This document shows positions 42,310-49,422 of a stretch of DNA of 64,000 nt, in pieces (the first letter of the stretch is position 1; every line of letters begins with the position of its first letter). The stretch lies in NCBI RefSeq assembly GCF_934561205.1, contig NZ_CAKTFU010000013.1, positions 19,501 through 83,500 on the forward strand, given 5' to 3'. The stretch is from an uncultured Gemmiger sp. (GTDB lineage Bacteria > Bacillota > Clostridia > Oscillospirales > Ruminococcaceae). The translations under genes were made by a program, and so were the position numbers. The notes beneath the pieces were generated by a model. That model was not told the DNA's origin. It saw only the letters and a program-made list of their open reading frames with translations, and ran no database searches.

Positions 42310-43230
42310 TTAACTCTTAACTCTGAATTCCCCGCCACTTTCGCATTGCGCAAGGATTTCCTCAATTTCCCCCTCGCTCAACCGCTTGCGCACGGGGGCG
42401 GGTTCCTCGCTGCCAGGCACAAGCGGCAAACCCCAATAGGTTAAATCCAGCCATTGGCCGAACTTGTACCCTGTGCGCTTTTCCACGCCGAAACGGCTAA
42501 AGCCCAGCGCCTTATGCAGCGCGTCGCTGGCCTTGTTGCCGCCCGTCACCAGCGCGTAGGCGTTGCGGTAGCCCTGCCGCGTCAGCAGCGACAAAAGCGC
42601 GGTGTACAGTCGTTTTCCGATGCCCTGCCCCACGGCGTCCTGCGCGCAGTAGACGGTGGTCTCCACGTCCCAGGCGAAGGCCGTGCGGCTGTGCCAGGGG
42701 TGGGCGCAGGCAAAGCCCAGCAGGCGGCCGTCGGCGGCGTAAGCCACCAGAAAAGGCGCGGCGGTCAGCACGTCGGCAATGTTTTGGCGGTACTCCTGCA
42801 CTGTGCTGGGCGCGTACTGGAACGTCTGCAGCCCGTGGGTCACATACCAATTATACAAATCGGCAACGTCGGCGGCATCGTCGGGGGTGGCCATGCGCAG
42901 CGTCACGGCGTTGTCGGCAAGCCAGCGGGCGGCCAGCGCCTCCTTTTCGGTCTTGGGCAGTTTTTTTACGGCGGCCTCGCGTTTCAGCGCGGCGCTTTTG
43001 TCGGCGCAGCGCTCGGCGTAGGTCAGGCGCACAGCGGCGGTGCCGTGGCTTTTGGTGTACTTAGCCCCGCCCTTGCCCGTTTGGTGGGCTTTCAGGCGGC
43101 GGGCCAGGTCGTTTGTCCAGCCGCAGTACAGGCTGCCGTCGGGGCAGCGGAGCAGATACACCCACGCCGGTTCCGGCATCGGGGCGCGGTCGGCGGCGGT
43201 GCTGGCGGCGGGGCCGAATTCCGGCGTCAT
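42310..43230 (-). CDS. GIY-YIG endonuclease-domain / GNAT acetyltransferase fusion
   Basis: A 306-residue two-domain protein. Residues about 22-98 form a compact UPF0213-type GIY-YIG domain (WVYLLRCPDGSLYCGWTNDLARRLKAH, with WVY and YCG in place of GIY and YIG, plus the catalytic arginine in ARRL). Residues about 108-272 are a GNAT acetyltransferase close to phosphinothricin-acetyltransferase-like enzymes (VTLRMATPDDAADVADLYNWYV, acetyl-CoA loop QDAVGQGIGKRLYTALL, then GGNKASDALHKALGF). No frameshift or stop separates them. Its ATG overlaps the MYG1-like stop. The fusion is unusual; either activity could dominate. Confidence 0.87.
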   Translation of the reverse strand: MTPEFGPAASTAADRAPMPEPAWVYLLRCPDGSLYCGWTNDLARRLKAHQTGKGGAKYTKSHGTAAVRLTYAERCADKSAALKREAAVKKLPKTEKEALAARWLADNAVTLRMATPDDAADVADLYNWYVTHGLQTFQYAPSTVQEYRQNIADVLTAAPFLVAYAADGRLLGFACAHPWHSRTAFAWDVETTVYCAQDAVGQGIGKRLYTALLSLLTRQGYRNAYALVTGGNKASDALHKALGFSRFGVEKRTGYKFGQWLDLTYWGLPLVPGSEEPAPVRKRLSEGEIEEILAQCESGGEFRVKS

Positions 43231-44060
43231 TCGCTTACGGGGCGGCCGGCGGCGCGCAGGGTGCGGCGGCAGGCCTCGATGGCGGTGGCCTTGTCATCGG
43301 CGGTGATCAGGAAACGGCTGGGGTGGCAGAACCGCAGCCCCAACCCGCTGACACGGCGCAGCTCCTCCTCGGGGCGGCCGGCCCACGCGGGCGGGAACGG
43401 CAGCTTGCTGCGCTTGGTGCGGTGGTCGTTGACGCACTGCGCGCTGTACCCGCCGCGCTGGCTGGGGTAGACGACAAACAGGGCGTCGGTCTTGTACAGG
43501 CCGTTTTTCCACGGCATGTAGGCGGGCAGCACAACGATGCCGTCCCGCATGTTGGCGTAGGCGCGGCGCACGGCGTCGTCGGCACGGTTTACGGCATTGG
43601 CGGCGGCAATCTCGTTTTCCAGAACCTGCTTGGCCACGGCCACCGCCCGCAGGAAACAGGCGTCGGGGTCGTCCTTGGAATCCCACAGCGGGTTAAAGCT
43701 GCCGATGGCGTCCGCCAGCGAGTTCTGCTCGCCGGTGTTGTCGTTCAGGTCCAGCGGCTGGATGAAATTTTCGTCCATAAGGCGGGCCTGATGCTCGCCC
43801 ACCAGCTGCGCGCCCAGCACCCGCCACAAAAGGCCGAATGCGGCATACGGGATGCCGTTGGCGCGGGTCTCGCGCGGTTCGCTGTGGTGGTCAAACATGC
43901 CGCCGCCCACGTCATAGACGATGCCGTCAAAGCCGTCGGGCACGGTAAAGCCGCGGATAATTTGGATGTCCGGGCGCAGAATTTGCAGCAGCGCGGTGGA
44001 AAAAACGTCGTCTGCATGGAATTTTCCGCCGTGGGTAAAGCCTTTTGCGGGGATCTTCAT
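43227..44060 (-). CDS. MYG1/UPF0160 family metal-dependent hydrolase
   Basis: A 277-residue protein starting MKIPAKGFTHGGKFHADDVFSTALL. The motif THGGKFHADDVFS and the later DVGGGMFDHHSE give the His/Asp metal centre of the DHH-like MYG1 family, whose eukaryotic member is an RNA exonuclease. The middle (LADAIGSFNPLWDS) and C-terminal (SGLGLRFCHPSRFLITADDK) parts match too. The bacterial role is unknown. Middle gene of a three-gene operon with the phosphoesterase and the fusion protein. Confidence 0.88.
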   Translation of the reverse strand: MKIPAKGFTHGGKFHADDVFSTALLQILRPDIQIIRGFTVPDGFDGIVYDVGGGMFDHHSEPRETRANGIPYAAFGLLWRVLGAQLVGEHQARLMDENFIQPLDLNDNTGEQNSLADAIGSFNPLWDSKDDPDACFLRAVAVAKQVLENEIAAANAVNRADDAVRRAYANMRDGIVVLPAYMPWKNGLYKTDALFVVYPSQRGGYSAQCVNDHRTKRSKLPFPPAWAGRPEEELRRVSGLGLRFCHPSRFLITADDKATAIEACRRTLRAAGRPVSE

Positions 44061-44073
44061 AGCAATGCTCCTT

Positions 44074-44619
44074 TTATACAGTCAGGGTGTGGTACACCGT
44101 GCCGTCGAGGTGTTTCCAGGTAAAAACATGGTCGTCCAGCAGCATATAGCCGTGGGGCGTGTTCTCTTTGGGGATGGACACCGAGCCGGGGTTCAGGTAA
44201 TAATTGTCCATGCCGAAGGGCTGCCACGCGGGGACATGGGTATGCCCGTGCAGCAAAATATCGCGGGGCTGCAGCGGCGGCAGGCAGGCGGTGTTGTAGT
44301 GGTGGCCGTGGGTGGCGTAGATCAGCCGCCCGCCGGATTCCAGCAGCGCGTAGTCCGCCAGAATGGGAAATTCCAGCACCATCTGATCCACCTCGCCGTC
44401 GCAGTTGCCGCGCACGCAGAACAGCTCGTTCTTGCGGGCGTTCAGCATGGCCAATACCTCCTTGGGGGCGTAGGCGGGCGGCAGGTCGTTGCGCGGGCCG
44501 TGGTACAGGATATCGCCCAACAGCAGCAGCCGGGGGCGGCCCTCGCGGTCATGGGCGGCCAGCAGGTCGCGGCAGTACCCCGCCGCGCCGTGGATATCGG
44601 ATGCTATCATCAGTTTCAT
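44074..44619 (-). CDS. YfcE-type metallophosphodiesterase
   Basis: A 181-residue calcineurin-like phosphoesterase with all metal motifs in order: SDIHG (residues 7-11), GDILYHGPRN, RGNCD, THGHHY and GHTHVP, ending NPGSVSIPKE. YfcE enzymes cleave phosphodiesters with Mn2+; the biological substrate is undefined. First gene of its operon, 13 bases before the MYG1-like gene. Confidence 0.94.
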   Translation of the reverse strand: MKLMIASDIHGAAGYCRDLLAAHDREGRPRLLLLGDILYHGPRNDLPPAYAPKEVLAMLNARKNELFCVRGNCDGEVDQMVLEFPILADYALLESGGRLIYATHGHHYNTACLPPLQPRDILLHGHTHVPAWQPFGMDNYYLNPGSVSIPKENTPHGYMLLDDHVFTWKHLDGTVYHTLTV

Positions 44620-44646
44620 GGGTAAGACCTCTCAATCTATCGCTTT

Positions 44647-44676
44647 ATTTTACCGCGAATCGGGGGTGAATTGCAA
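44647..44676 (-). promoter_or_regulatory. Promoter of the phosphodiesterase-MYG1-GIY-YIG operon
   Basis: Minus strand TTGCAA (44671-44676), 18-bp spacer, TAAAAT (44647-44652). Confidence 0.55.
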
Positions 44677-44719
44677 GGGGGCATGTGGATTTGTTTGGCT
44701 CACCCGCCCTGCCCGCCAA

Positions 44720-44747
44720 ACAAAAACGCCCGCCTTGTCGGGCGGGC
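44720..44747 (-). terminator. Terminator of the Lrp-glycosyltransferase pair
   Basis: GCCCGCC/GGCGGGC stem (44728-44734, 44741-44747), then GTTTTTG on the minus strand. Confidence 0.8.
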
Positions 44748-44763
44748 ATCAAAATCGACAGCC

Positions 44764-45753
44764 TCAGGTAATTTTCAGCGCGCGCTGCACGCGGTACACA
44801 AGGTAGCGGAACAGCCCCGCGATCAGGCTGCATTCCACCCACAGGTAGTTGGGCAGATCGCGCCAGCGAAAGCGCGGCTTATCCAGCTTGGGCAGGGCGA
44901 TCCACGCCTCATGAAAGCCCTTGGCGTAGTCGTTGCCGAAACCGCGCAGACGGAACATGAACACCTTTAACAGATATCCCAGCAGCATCGGCACAAAGTT
45001 CAGCACCAGCATCAGCAGCGGCTGGTTTTTGTAGGGCAGCAAAATGCTGTTGCGGCCGCTTTGGATGCTCTTGAACGGGTTGTAGCGCACCGCGCCCGTG
45101 GTTGCGCCGCAGATATGGCGGCAGCGGGCTGTGGGGCAGTAGACGTTGCGCCAGCCGCGGTTGTTGGCGCGCCAGCTTAAATCGACGTCCTCGTAATAGG
45201 CAAAAAAGTTTTCGTCAAAGGTGCCGATCTCGTCCAGCACCGCCTTGCGGTACAGCGCCGCGCCGCCGCAAGCACTGAACACGCGGCAGGGTTTTGTGTA
45301 ACGTTCGGCGCGCAGGCCGTCGCCGCGCTTGCAGGCAAAGCCCAAAATCGTCATATAGTCGCCCGCATCGTCGGCCAGATGCGGCTCATAGTAGCGCAGC
45401 ATCAGGCTGCTCACGGCAAAAATGCGGGGGTCGGCGTCGGCGGTGCGCAAAAGCTCGGCCAGCCAGGTCGGCTCGGCAAAGGCGTCGTTGTTGAACAGCG
45501 CCACATACTCGCTTTTGGCCAGTGCAATGCCCTGGTTCACGGCGTGGGAAAAGCCCGTGTTTTCGGCATTTTCGATCAGCGTATAGCGCGGGTGCCCCTG
45601 GTAGCTGCGGGCGATGGCAAGGCTTTCGTCGGTGGAGCCGTTGTCCACGACGATCAGCGCAAAGTCCTGCTCGGTCTGCTGCCAGATGCTCTCGATGGAA
45701 TCGCGCAGCCAGCCTGCGCCGTTCAGGTTCGGAATGATAACGGTTGCTTTCAC
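44764..45753 (-). CDS. GT2 glycosyltransferase, rhamnosyltransferase-like
   Basis: A 329-residue GT2 enzyme: TVIIPNLNGAGWLRDSIESI at the N-terminus, LIVVDNGSTDES near residue 35, the DxD-like ALFNNDAFAEP near 90, and the catalytic region FFAYYEDVDLSWRANNRGW. C-terminal segments (LLMLVLNFVPMLLGYLLKVF) are hydrophobic, suggesting membrane association. Likely adds sugars to wall polysaccharide. It follows the Lrp/AsnC regulator gene by 12 bases with AAAAGGAG between, so they are probably co-transcribed. Confidence 0.92.
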   Translation of the reverse strand: MKATVIIPNLNGAGWLRDSIESIWQQTEQDFALIVVDNGSTDESLAIARSYQGHPRYTLIENAENTGFSHAVNQGIALAKSEYVALFNNDAFAEPTWLAELLRTADADPRIFAVSSLMLRYYEPHLADDAGDYMTILGFACKRGDGLRAERYTKPCRVFSACGGAALYRKAVLDEIGTFDENFFAYYEDVDLSWRANNRGWRNVYCPTARCRHICGATTGAVRYNPFKSIQSGRNSILLPYKNQPLLMLVLNFVPMLLGYLLKVFMFRLRGFGNDYAKGFHEAWIALPKLDKPRFRWRDLPNYLWVECSLIAGLFRYLVYRVQRALKIT

Positions 45754-45765
45754 GTCGGGCTCCTT

Positions 45766-46197
45766 TTAGTCCAGCGCCAGGCTGCGGTCCAGCTGGGTAT
45801 TCAAGATGATCTGCGTGTTGGTCGAGCCGAGCTTTTGCATACGGGTCAGCAGATGCTCCAGCGCGTCGATGTCGGTGCAGCTGACCTTGACCATAAAGTT
45901 GTAGCTGCCGGTCACGCGGTAGCATTGCAGCACCTGCGGTTCCTCGTCCACCAGCGACAGAAAATCGGCGCGGGTGGCGGCATCCACCAGAACCGAGATC
46001 AGCGCCTCGACCCGCGCGGGGGATTCGGGGCGGTGCAGCACCACGGTGTACCCCGCAATGACGCCCTCCTGCTCCAGGCGGTGGATACGGCTGGACACGG
46101 CGGGGCTGGTCAGGCTGACGTGCTGGGCAATGTCCTTGACGGGCATGCGTGCATTTTCGGCCAAGAGTTGAACGATTTTGTGGTCTAATTCATCCAT
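45766..46197 (-). CDS. Lrp/AsnC-family transcriptional regulator
   Basis: A 143-residue protein: an N-terminal winged helix (LDHKIVQLLAENARMPVKDIAQHVSLTSPAVSSRIHRLEQEGVI, residues 3-47) and a C-terminal RAM/AsnC domain (VLQCYRVTGSYNFMVKVSCTDIDALEHLL) that binds amino acids and assembles octamers. GAGGAAA precedes the ATG. Targets are unknown; autoregulation is usual. Confidence 0.94.
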   Translation of the reverse strand: MDELDHKIVQLLAENARMPVKDIAQHVSLTSPAVSSRIHRLEQEGVIAGYTVVLHRPESPARVEALISVLVDAATRADFLSLVDEEPQVLQCYRVTGSYNFMVKVSCTDIDALEHLLTRMQKLGSTNTQIILNTQLDRSLALD

Positions 46198-46221
46198 GCG
46201 GAATTTCCTCTTTCCTGGGTT

Positions 46222-46252
46222 TGTATAATGCGCACAAAAAAAATAAAATCAA
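46222..46252 (-). promoter_or_regulatory. Promoter of the Lrp-type gene
   Basis: Minus strand TTGATT (46247-46252), 19-bp spacer, TATACA (46222-46227). The surrounding 46228-46395 is AT-rich with several A-tracts. Confidence 0.5.
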
Positions 46253-46376
46253 GAAAAAACGCCTTGTGCGGTTTGCGTATTGCTTCAAAAGTGAATTTAA
46301 CGGGAAATTGCTAAATAAAATAAAGTCATTTCTGCAATATTATAATCTTTTGAAAAAGAAAATACAAGGGGGAAGT

Positions 46377-46404
46377 TTGACATTTTAAGAAAAAAGGGTA
46401 TAAT
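46377..46404 (+). promoter_or_regulatory. Consensus promoter of a candidate small RNA
   Basis: TTGACA (46377-46382), 16-bp spacer, TATAAT (46399-46404), preceded by A/T-rich UP-like DNA. There is no ORF between it and the terminator 60 bases on. Confidence 0.85.
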
Positions 46405-46410
46405 AATTAT

Positions 46411-46502
46411 TGTAATCAACAAAGACATTCACTGACCTTTATATACTTTCCCACCCCTCTATGCACAAAAGCCCGCAGGTAACTGCGGGCTTTTGTGTTT
46501 TT
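46411..46502 (+). ncRNA. Candidate C-rich trans-acting small RNA
   Basis: The promoter at 46377-46404 predicts a transcript of about 92 bases ending at a perfect 15-bp terminator stem (46464-46478 with 46483-46497, GTAA loop, T-run). Flanking genes cannot use this terminator: the Lrp gene runs leftward and trxA starts later from its own promoter. The unpaired body contains CTTTCCCACCCCTCT (46447-46461), complementary to G-rich ribosome-binding sites, as in the C-rich loops of RsaE/RoxS-type and csRNA-type RNAs. The only ORF is a 15-codon frame without ribosome-binding site. Confidence 0.7.
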
Positions 46503-46503
46503 G
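46464..46503 (+). terminator. Terminator of the candidate small RNA
   Basis: Perfect 15-bp stem with GTAA loop and five-T tail. Confidence 0.9.
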
Positions 46504-46553
46504 TATAAAAATGCCTGCCGGGTCTTGCCCGAAGCCAATTCCTACCAAAACAC

Positions 46554-46582
46554 TTGACAAATGCCGCATGTTCTGCTAAACT
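46554..46582 (+). promoter_or_regulatory. Promoter of trxA
   Basis: TTGACA (46554-46559), 17-bp spacer, TAAACT (46577-46582). Confidence 0.75.
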
Positions 46583-46625
46583 AATTGCATACAATCAATC
46601 GCACACAATTCAAGGAGGCTTTCTC

Positions 46626-46937
46626 ATGCTTACTACCGTAAAAAACAACGACCTTTCCGCCGCCAAGACCCAGCCGCTGGCTGTTGTGGATTTCAACGCC
46701 ACCTGGTGCGGCCCCTGCCGTATGCTGGCCCCCATCGTGGACCAGCTGGCCGATGAGCTGGACGACCGTGCCGAGTTTTACAGCGTTGATGTGGACGAAA
46801 ACAACGCCCTGGCGCAGCAATTCGGCATCAGCAGCATCCCCTGCCTGGTCGTGCTGAAAAACGGCGTACCTGTGGAGCAGGCCGTCGGTTTCCGCCCCAA
46901 GTCCGCCGTGCGCGCCATGATCGAAAAGTATCTGTAA
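46626..46937 (+). CDS. trxA: Thioredoxin
   Basis: A 103-residue thioredoxin starting at ATG 46626 behind AAGGAGG. Active site WCGPC is at residues 27-31; the cis-proline loop reads ISSIPCLVVLKNG, with an extra cysteine right after the proline. The C-terminus GFRPKSAVRAMIEKYL is typical. It reduces protein disulfides. The next gene, 11 bases away, is an OhrR-like redox regulator, so the pair is likely one oxidative-stress operon. Confidence 0.96.
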   Translation: MLTTVKNNDLSAAKTQPLAVVDFNATWCGPCRMLAPIVDQLADELDDRAEFYSVDVDENNALAQQFGISSIPCLVVLKNGVPVEQAVGFRPKSAVRAMIEKYL

Positions 46938-46948
46938 GGGGGCGCGCC

Positions 46949-47386
46949 ATGCCCTGCAAGGATGAACTCAAGCTGGAAAACCAGCTTTGCTTTCCGCTGT
47001 ACGCCTGCGCCAAAGAGATCACCCGCCGCGCCAAGCCGTTTTTGGACGAGCTGGATCTGACCTACACGCAGTATCTGGCCATGCTGGTGCTGTGGGAGTA
47101 TGGCACGGTCAGCAGCAAGCAGATGGGGCAGCTATTGTATCTGGATTCCGGCACGCTGACCCCGCTGCTGAAAAAGCTGGAGCAAAAGGGCTACCTGCGC
47201 CGCGCCCGCGACGCACAGGACACCCGCAACCTGCTGGTGGAGCTGACCCCCGCCGGGCAGGCGCTGCAGCAGCGCGCCGCCGCCGTGCCCGCGCGCATGA
47301 TGTGCTGTATGCAGCTTTCCTGCGAGGAGGCCGCCAACCTGCGCGCGACCCTGAACAAGCTGCTGGGCTGTCTTTCGGGGCAGTGA
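46949..47386 (+). CDS. MarR-family OhrR-like redox regulator
   Basis: A 145-residue winged-helix regulator. The N-terminal LENQLCFPLYACAKEITR matches the OhrR hallmark, with the peroxide-sensing cysteine at Cys14; the DNA-binding part is SSKQMGQLLYLDSGTLTPLLKKLEQKGYLRR. Several more cysteines (Cys20, MMCCMQLSC, LLGC) could form disulfides with Cys14. OhrR usually controls ohr peroxiredoxin genes; none is here. The start at 46949 follows the trxA stop by 11 bases with AAGGGGGCG between. Confidence 0.9.
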   Translation: MPCKDELKLENQLCFPLYACAKEITRRAKPFLDELDLTYTQYLAMLVLWEYGTVSSKQMGQLLYLDSGTLTPLLKKLEQKGYLRRARDAQDTRNLLVELTPAGQALQQRAAAVPARMMCCMQLSCEEAANLRATLNKLLGCLSGQ

Positions 47387-47504
47387 CGGCGGTTCCGCAA
47401 GCGGGCCGCCCCCGCCGCAGGGTTTTACTGCCGACGCAAAATCGCACATATTTTGCTGTGAATTTTTGCCGACGTCCCGCCGGGCGCAAAATCCGTTCGC
47501 CGTT

Positions 47505-47642
47505 TTGTCAAAACAACGAATTTTCGTAAAAAAGTTTAGTAACAATGCACAATTACCGGGCGTAAACCGCAATTTTTGCAAGGTTTATGCCCGGTTCTTG
47601 CATGGATTGACGGTGTAAAATTCCATACTATGGAATTTTTTT
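47505..47642 (+). ncRNA. Structured RNA region with long hairpin and terminator
   Basis: A weak promoter (TTGTCA 47505-47510, 16 bp, TAAAAA 47527-47532) precedes a 14-bp hairpin, 47555-47568 with 47582-47595 (one G-U), capped by GCAA/TTGC and extended outward by ATGCA/TGCAT (47545-47549, 47599-47603). A 23-base near-palindromic terminator (47617-47639) with seven T follows. It could be a separate small RNA or the 3' end of the trxA-ohrR transcript. No ORF accounts for it. Confidence 0.5.
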
Positions 47643-47643
47643 C
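47617..47643 (+). terminator. Terminator 230 bases after the OhrR-like gene
   Basis: AAAATTCCATA and TATGGAATTTT flank a single C (effective stem AAATTCC/GGAATTT) and end in TTTTTTT. The long distance from the OhrR-like stop suggests it ends a structured or independent RNA. Confidence 0.8.
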
Positions 47644-47732
47644 TATAACCCGCCCAGCGGCAATTGATGCGTTCCGCCAGACGGAACGTACACACTGCAC
47701 AAATCGCACGCAAATTTTAAGCAACTGCCGCA

Positions 47733-47761
47733 ATGGTCAAATCCCCCTTGGCGTGATACAC
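47733..47761 (+). promoter_or_regulatory. Promoter of the second pfp gene
   Basis: TGGTCA (47733-47738), 17-bp spacer, TACACT (47756-47761). Confidence 0.5.
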
Positions 47762-47812
47762 TGAAACCACAAGAAACGTTGGCTTTGGTTTTTGCAAACA
47801 AGGAGGAGAACT

Positions 47813-49048
47813 ATGGGTAAAAATGCGATCGTCGGCCAGTCCGGCGGCCCCACTTCGGTCATCAATGCCAGCCTGGCGGGCGTGTATGAAAGCTGCAAGC
47901 GCCGCGGCGCGGGCAAGGTATACGGCATGCTGCACGGCGTGGCCGGCCTGTTGGAGCGCCGCACCTGCGTGCTGGACGACAAGCTGAAATCCGCGCTGGA
48001 CATTGAGCTGCTCAAGCGCACACCGTCCAGCTATCTCGGTTCCTGCCGCTACAAGCTGCCCGACTGGCACACCGCCGAGGGCGAGGCTGTCTACCAAAAG
48101 CTGTTTGAGATTTTGAAGGAGCTGGACATCGGCTACTTCTTCTACATCGGCGGCAACGACTCGATGGACACCATCGGCAAGCTGGCCGATTACGGCAGCC
48201 ATATCGGCAGCGATATCCGCTTTATGGGCGTGCCCAAGACCATCGACAACGACCTGATGATCACCGACCACACCCCCGGCTACGGCAGCGCCGCCAAGTA
48301 TATCGGCGTTGTGATGAAGGAGATCATCCGCGACGCCACGGTGTACGGCACCAAGTACGTCACCATTGTCGAGATCATGGGCCGCAACGCAGGTTGGCTG
48401 ACCGCCGCCGCTGCCCTGGCCAAGGCCGAGGACTGCGAGGGCGTGGACATGATCTGCCTGCCCGAAGTGCCTTTTAACGTCGACCGCTTTGTGGAAAAGG
48501 TCGAGCGTATGCAGAAGGACAAGCCCAGCATCGTCATCGCCGTGTCCGAGGGCGTCAAGCTGGAGGACGGCCGCTACGTCTGCGAGCTGGCCGACGACGT
48601 ACACGCGGTGGACGCTTTCGGCCATAAGGCGCTGACCGGCACGGCGCGCTTTTTGGCCAACACGGTCGCCCGCCGTCTGGACACCAAGACCCGCTGCATT
48701 GAGCTTTCGACCCTGCAGCGCTGCGCCGGCCACCTGACCAGCCGCACCGACATCACCGAGGCATATCAGGTCGGCGGTGCCGCCGCCAAGGCCGCCTTTG
48801 AGGGTCACACCGGCGAGATGGTCGCGCTGGACCGCATTTCCAACGCGCCGTACCAGTGCGGCACCAGCCTGCACCCCATCAGCGAGGTTGCCAACCTGGA
48901 AAAGAAGGTGCCCCTGGAATGGGTCAACGCCGACCACACCGCCATGACCGATGAGTTTATCGCCTATGCCCTGCCGCTGGTGCAGGCCGAGCTGACCCCG
49001 ATTTACGTCGAGGGTCTGCCCCACCACATTTACCTGCCCGAAGCATAA
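47813..49048 (+). CDS. pfp: PPi-type 6-phosphofructokinase (paralogue 2)
   Basis: A 411-residue enzyme starting at ATG 47813 behind AAGGAGGAG. It shares with paralogue 1 the motifs GQSGGPTSVINASLAGVYE, GGNDSMDT (about residues 112-119) and PKTIDND (about 140-146). The Asp in GGND and Lys in PKTID indicate pyrophosphate as donor. It is monocistronic with its own promoter and a strong terminator. Paralogue 1 differs across most of its length, so the two are not recent duplicates. Confidence 0.94.
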   Translation: MGKNAIVGQSGGPTSVINASLAGVYESCKRRGAGKVYGMLHGVAGLLERRTCVLDDKLKSALDIELLKRTPSSYLGSCRYKLPDWHTAEGEAVYQKLFEILKELDIGYFFYIGGNDSMDTIGKLADYGSHIGSDIRFMGVPKTIDNDLMITDHTPGYGSAAKYIGVVMKEIIRDATVYGTKYVTIVEIMGRNAGWLTAAAALAKAEDCEGVDMICLPEVPFNVDRFVEKVERMQKDKPSIVIAVSEGVKLEDGRYVCELADDVHAVDAFGHKALTGTARFLANTVARRLDTKTRCIELSTLQRCAGHLTSRTDITEAYQVGGAAAKAAFEGHTGEMVALDRISNAPYQCGTSLHPISEVANLEKKVPLEWVNADHTAMTDEFIAYALPLVQAELTPIYVEGLPHHIYLPEA

Positions 49049-49067
49049 AATTTACCGCTGCAACAAG

Positions 49068-49104
49068 AATGTGCCGCCCCGTCGGGGCGGCACATTTTGT
49101 TTGT
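49068..49104 (+). terminator. Terminator of the second pfp gene
   Basis: AATGTGCCGCCCC/GGGGCGGCACATT stem (49068-49080, 49084-49096) followed by TTTGTTTG. Confidence 0.9.
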
Positions 49105-49143
49105 CGGTTTGGTGTGGGCGGGTTGCGTTTTCCGCAAGGTCGC

Positions 49144-49167
49144 GGGCGGGGCATGCCCCGCCCCTAC
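49144..49167. repeat. Single REP arm
   Basis: GGGCGGGGCATGCCCCGCCC followed by CTAC. A GTGCCCGC/GCGGGCAC hairpin repeat module follows at about 49184-49204 and again at 49363-49383. Confidence 0.7.
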
Positions 49168-49243
49168 TTGGCGTTTTTCTTCAATGTGCCCGCACCGCGG
49201 GCACTCAGGCTGTCAAAAAACACGTTCTTGGTCTATGGAATGT

Positions 49244-49349
49244 GTAGGGGCGACCATTGGTCGCCCGCCAACCTGGCGCAGCATCGCGTTTTTCCGGGTC
49301 GGTTTTCTTACAAGGCAAACAGGCACGGGCGAGCAATGCTCGCCCCTAC
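49244..49349. repeat. 106-bp two-arm REP repeat, copy 2
   Basis: Second copy of the 38759-38863 element, same arms and orientation. The 374-base gap also ends in a TTATTATCTATTATC tract, which recurs at about 55958 and 63783. Confidence 0.8.
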
Positions 49350-49422
49350 TTTGCGTTTTTTAATGTGCCCGCACCGCGGGCACTCCTTATTTATTATCTA
49401 TTATCTTTTATCTCTTATCTAT

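Noticed and set aside
46149..46388. 79-codon ORF in the AT-rich region before the small RNA
   Set aside because: It begins inside the Lrp gene on the opposite strand, has no ribosome-binding site and reads as low-complexity Lys/Ile sequence.
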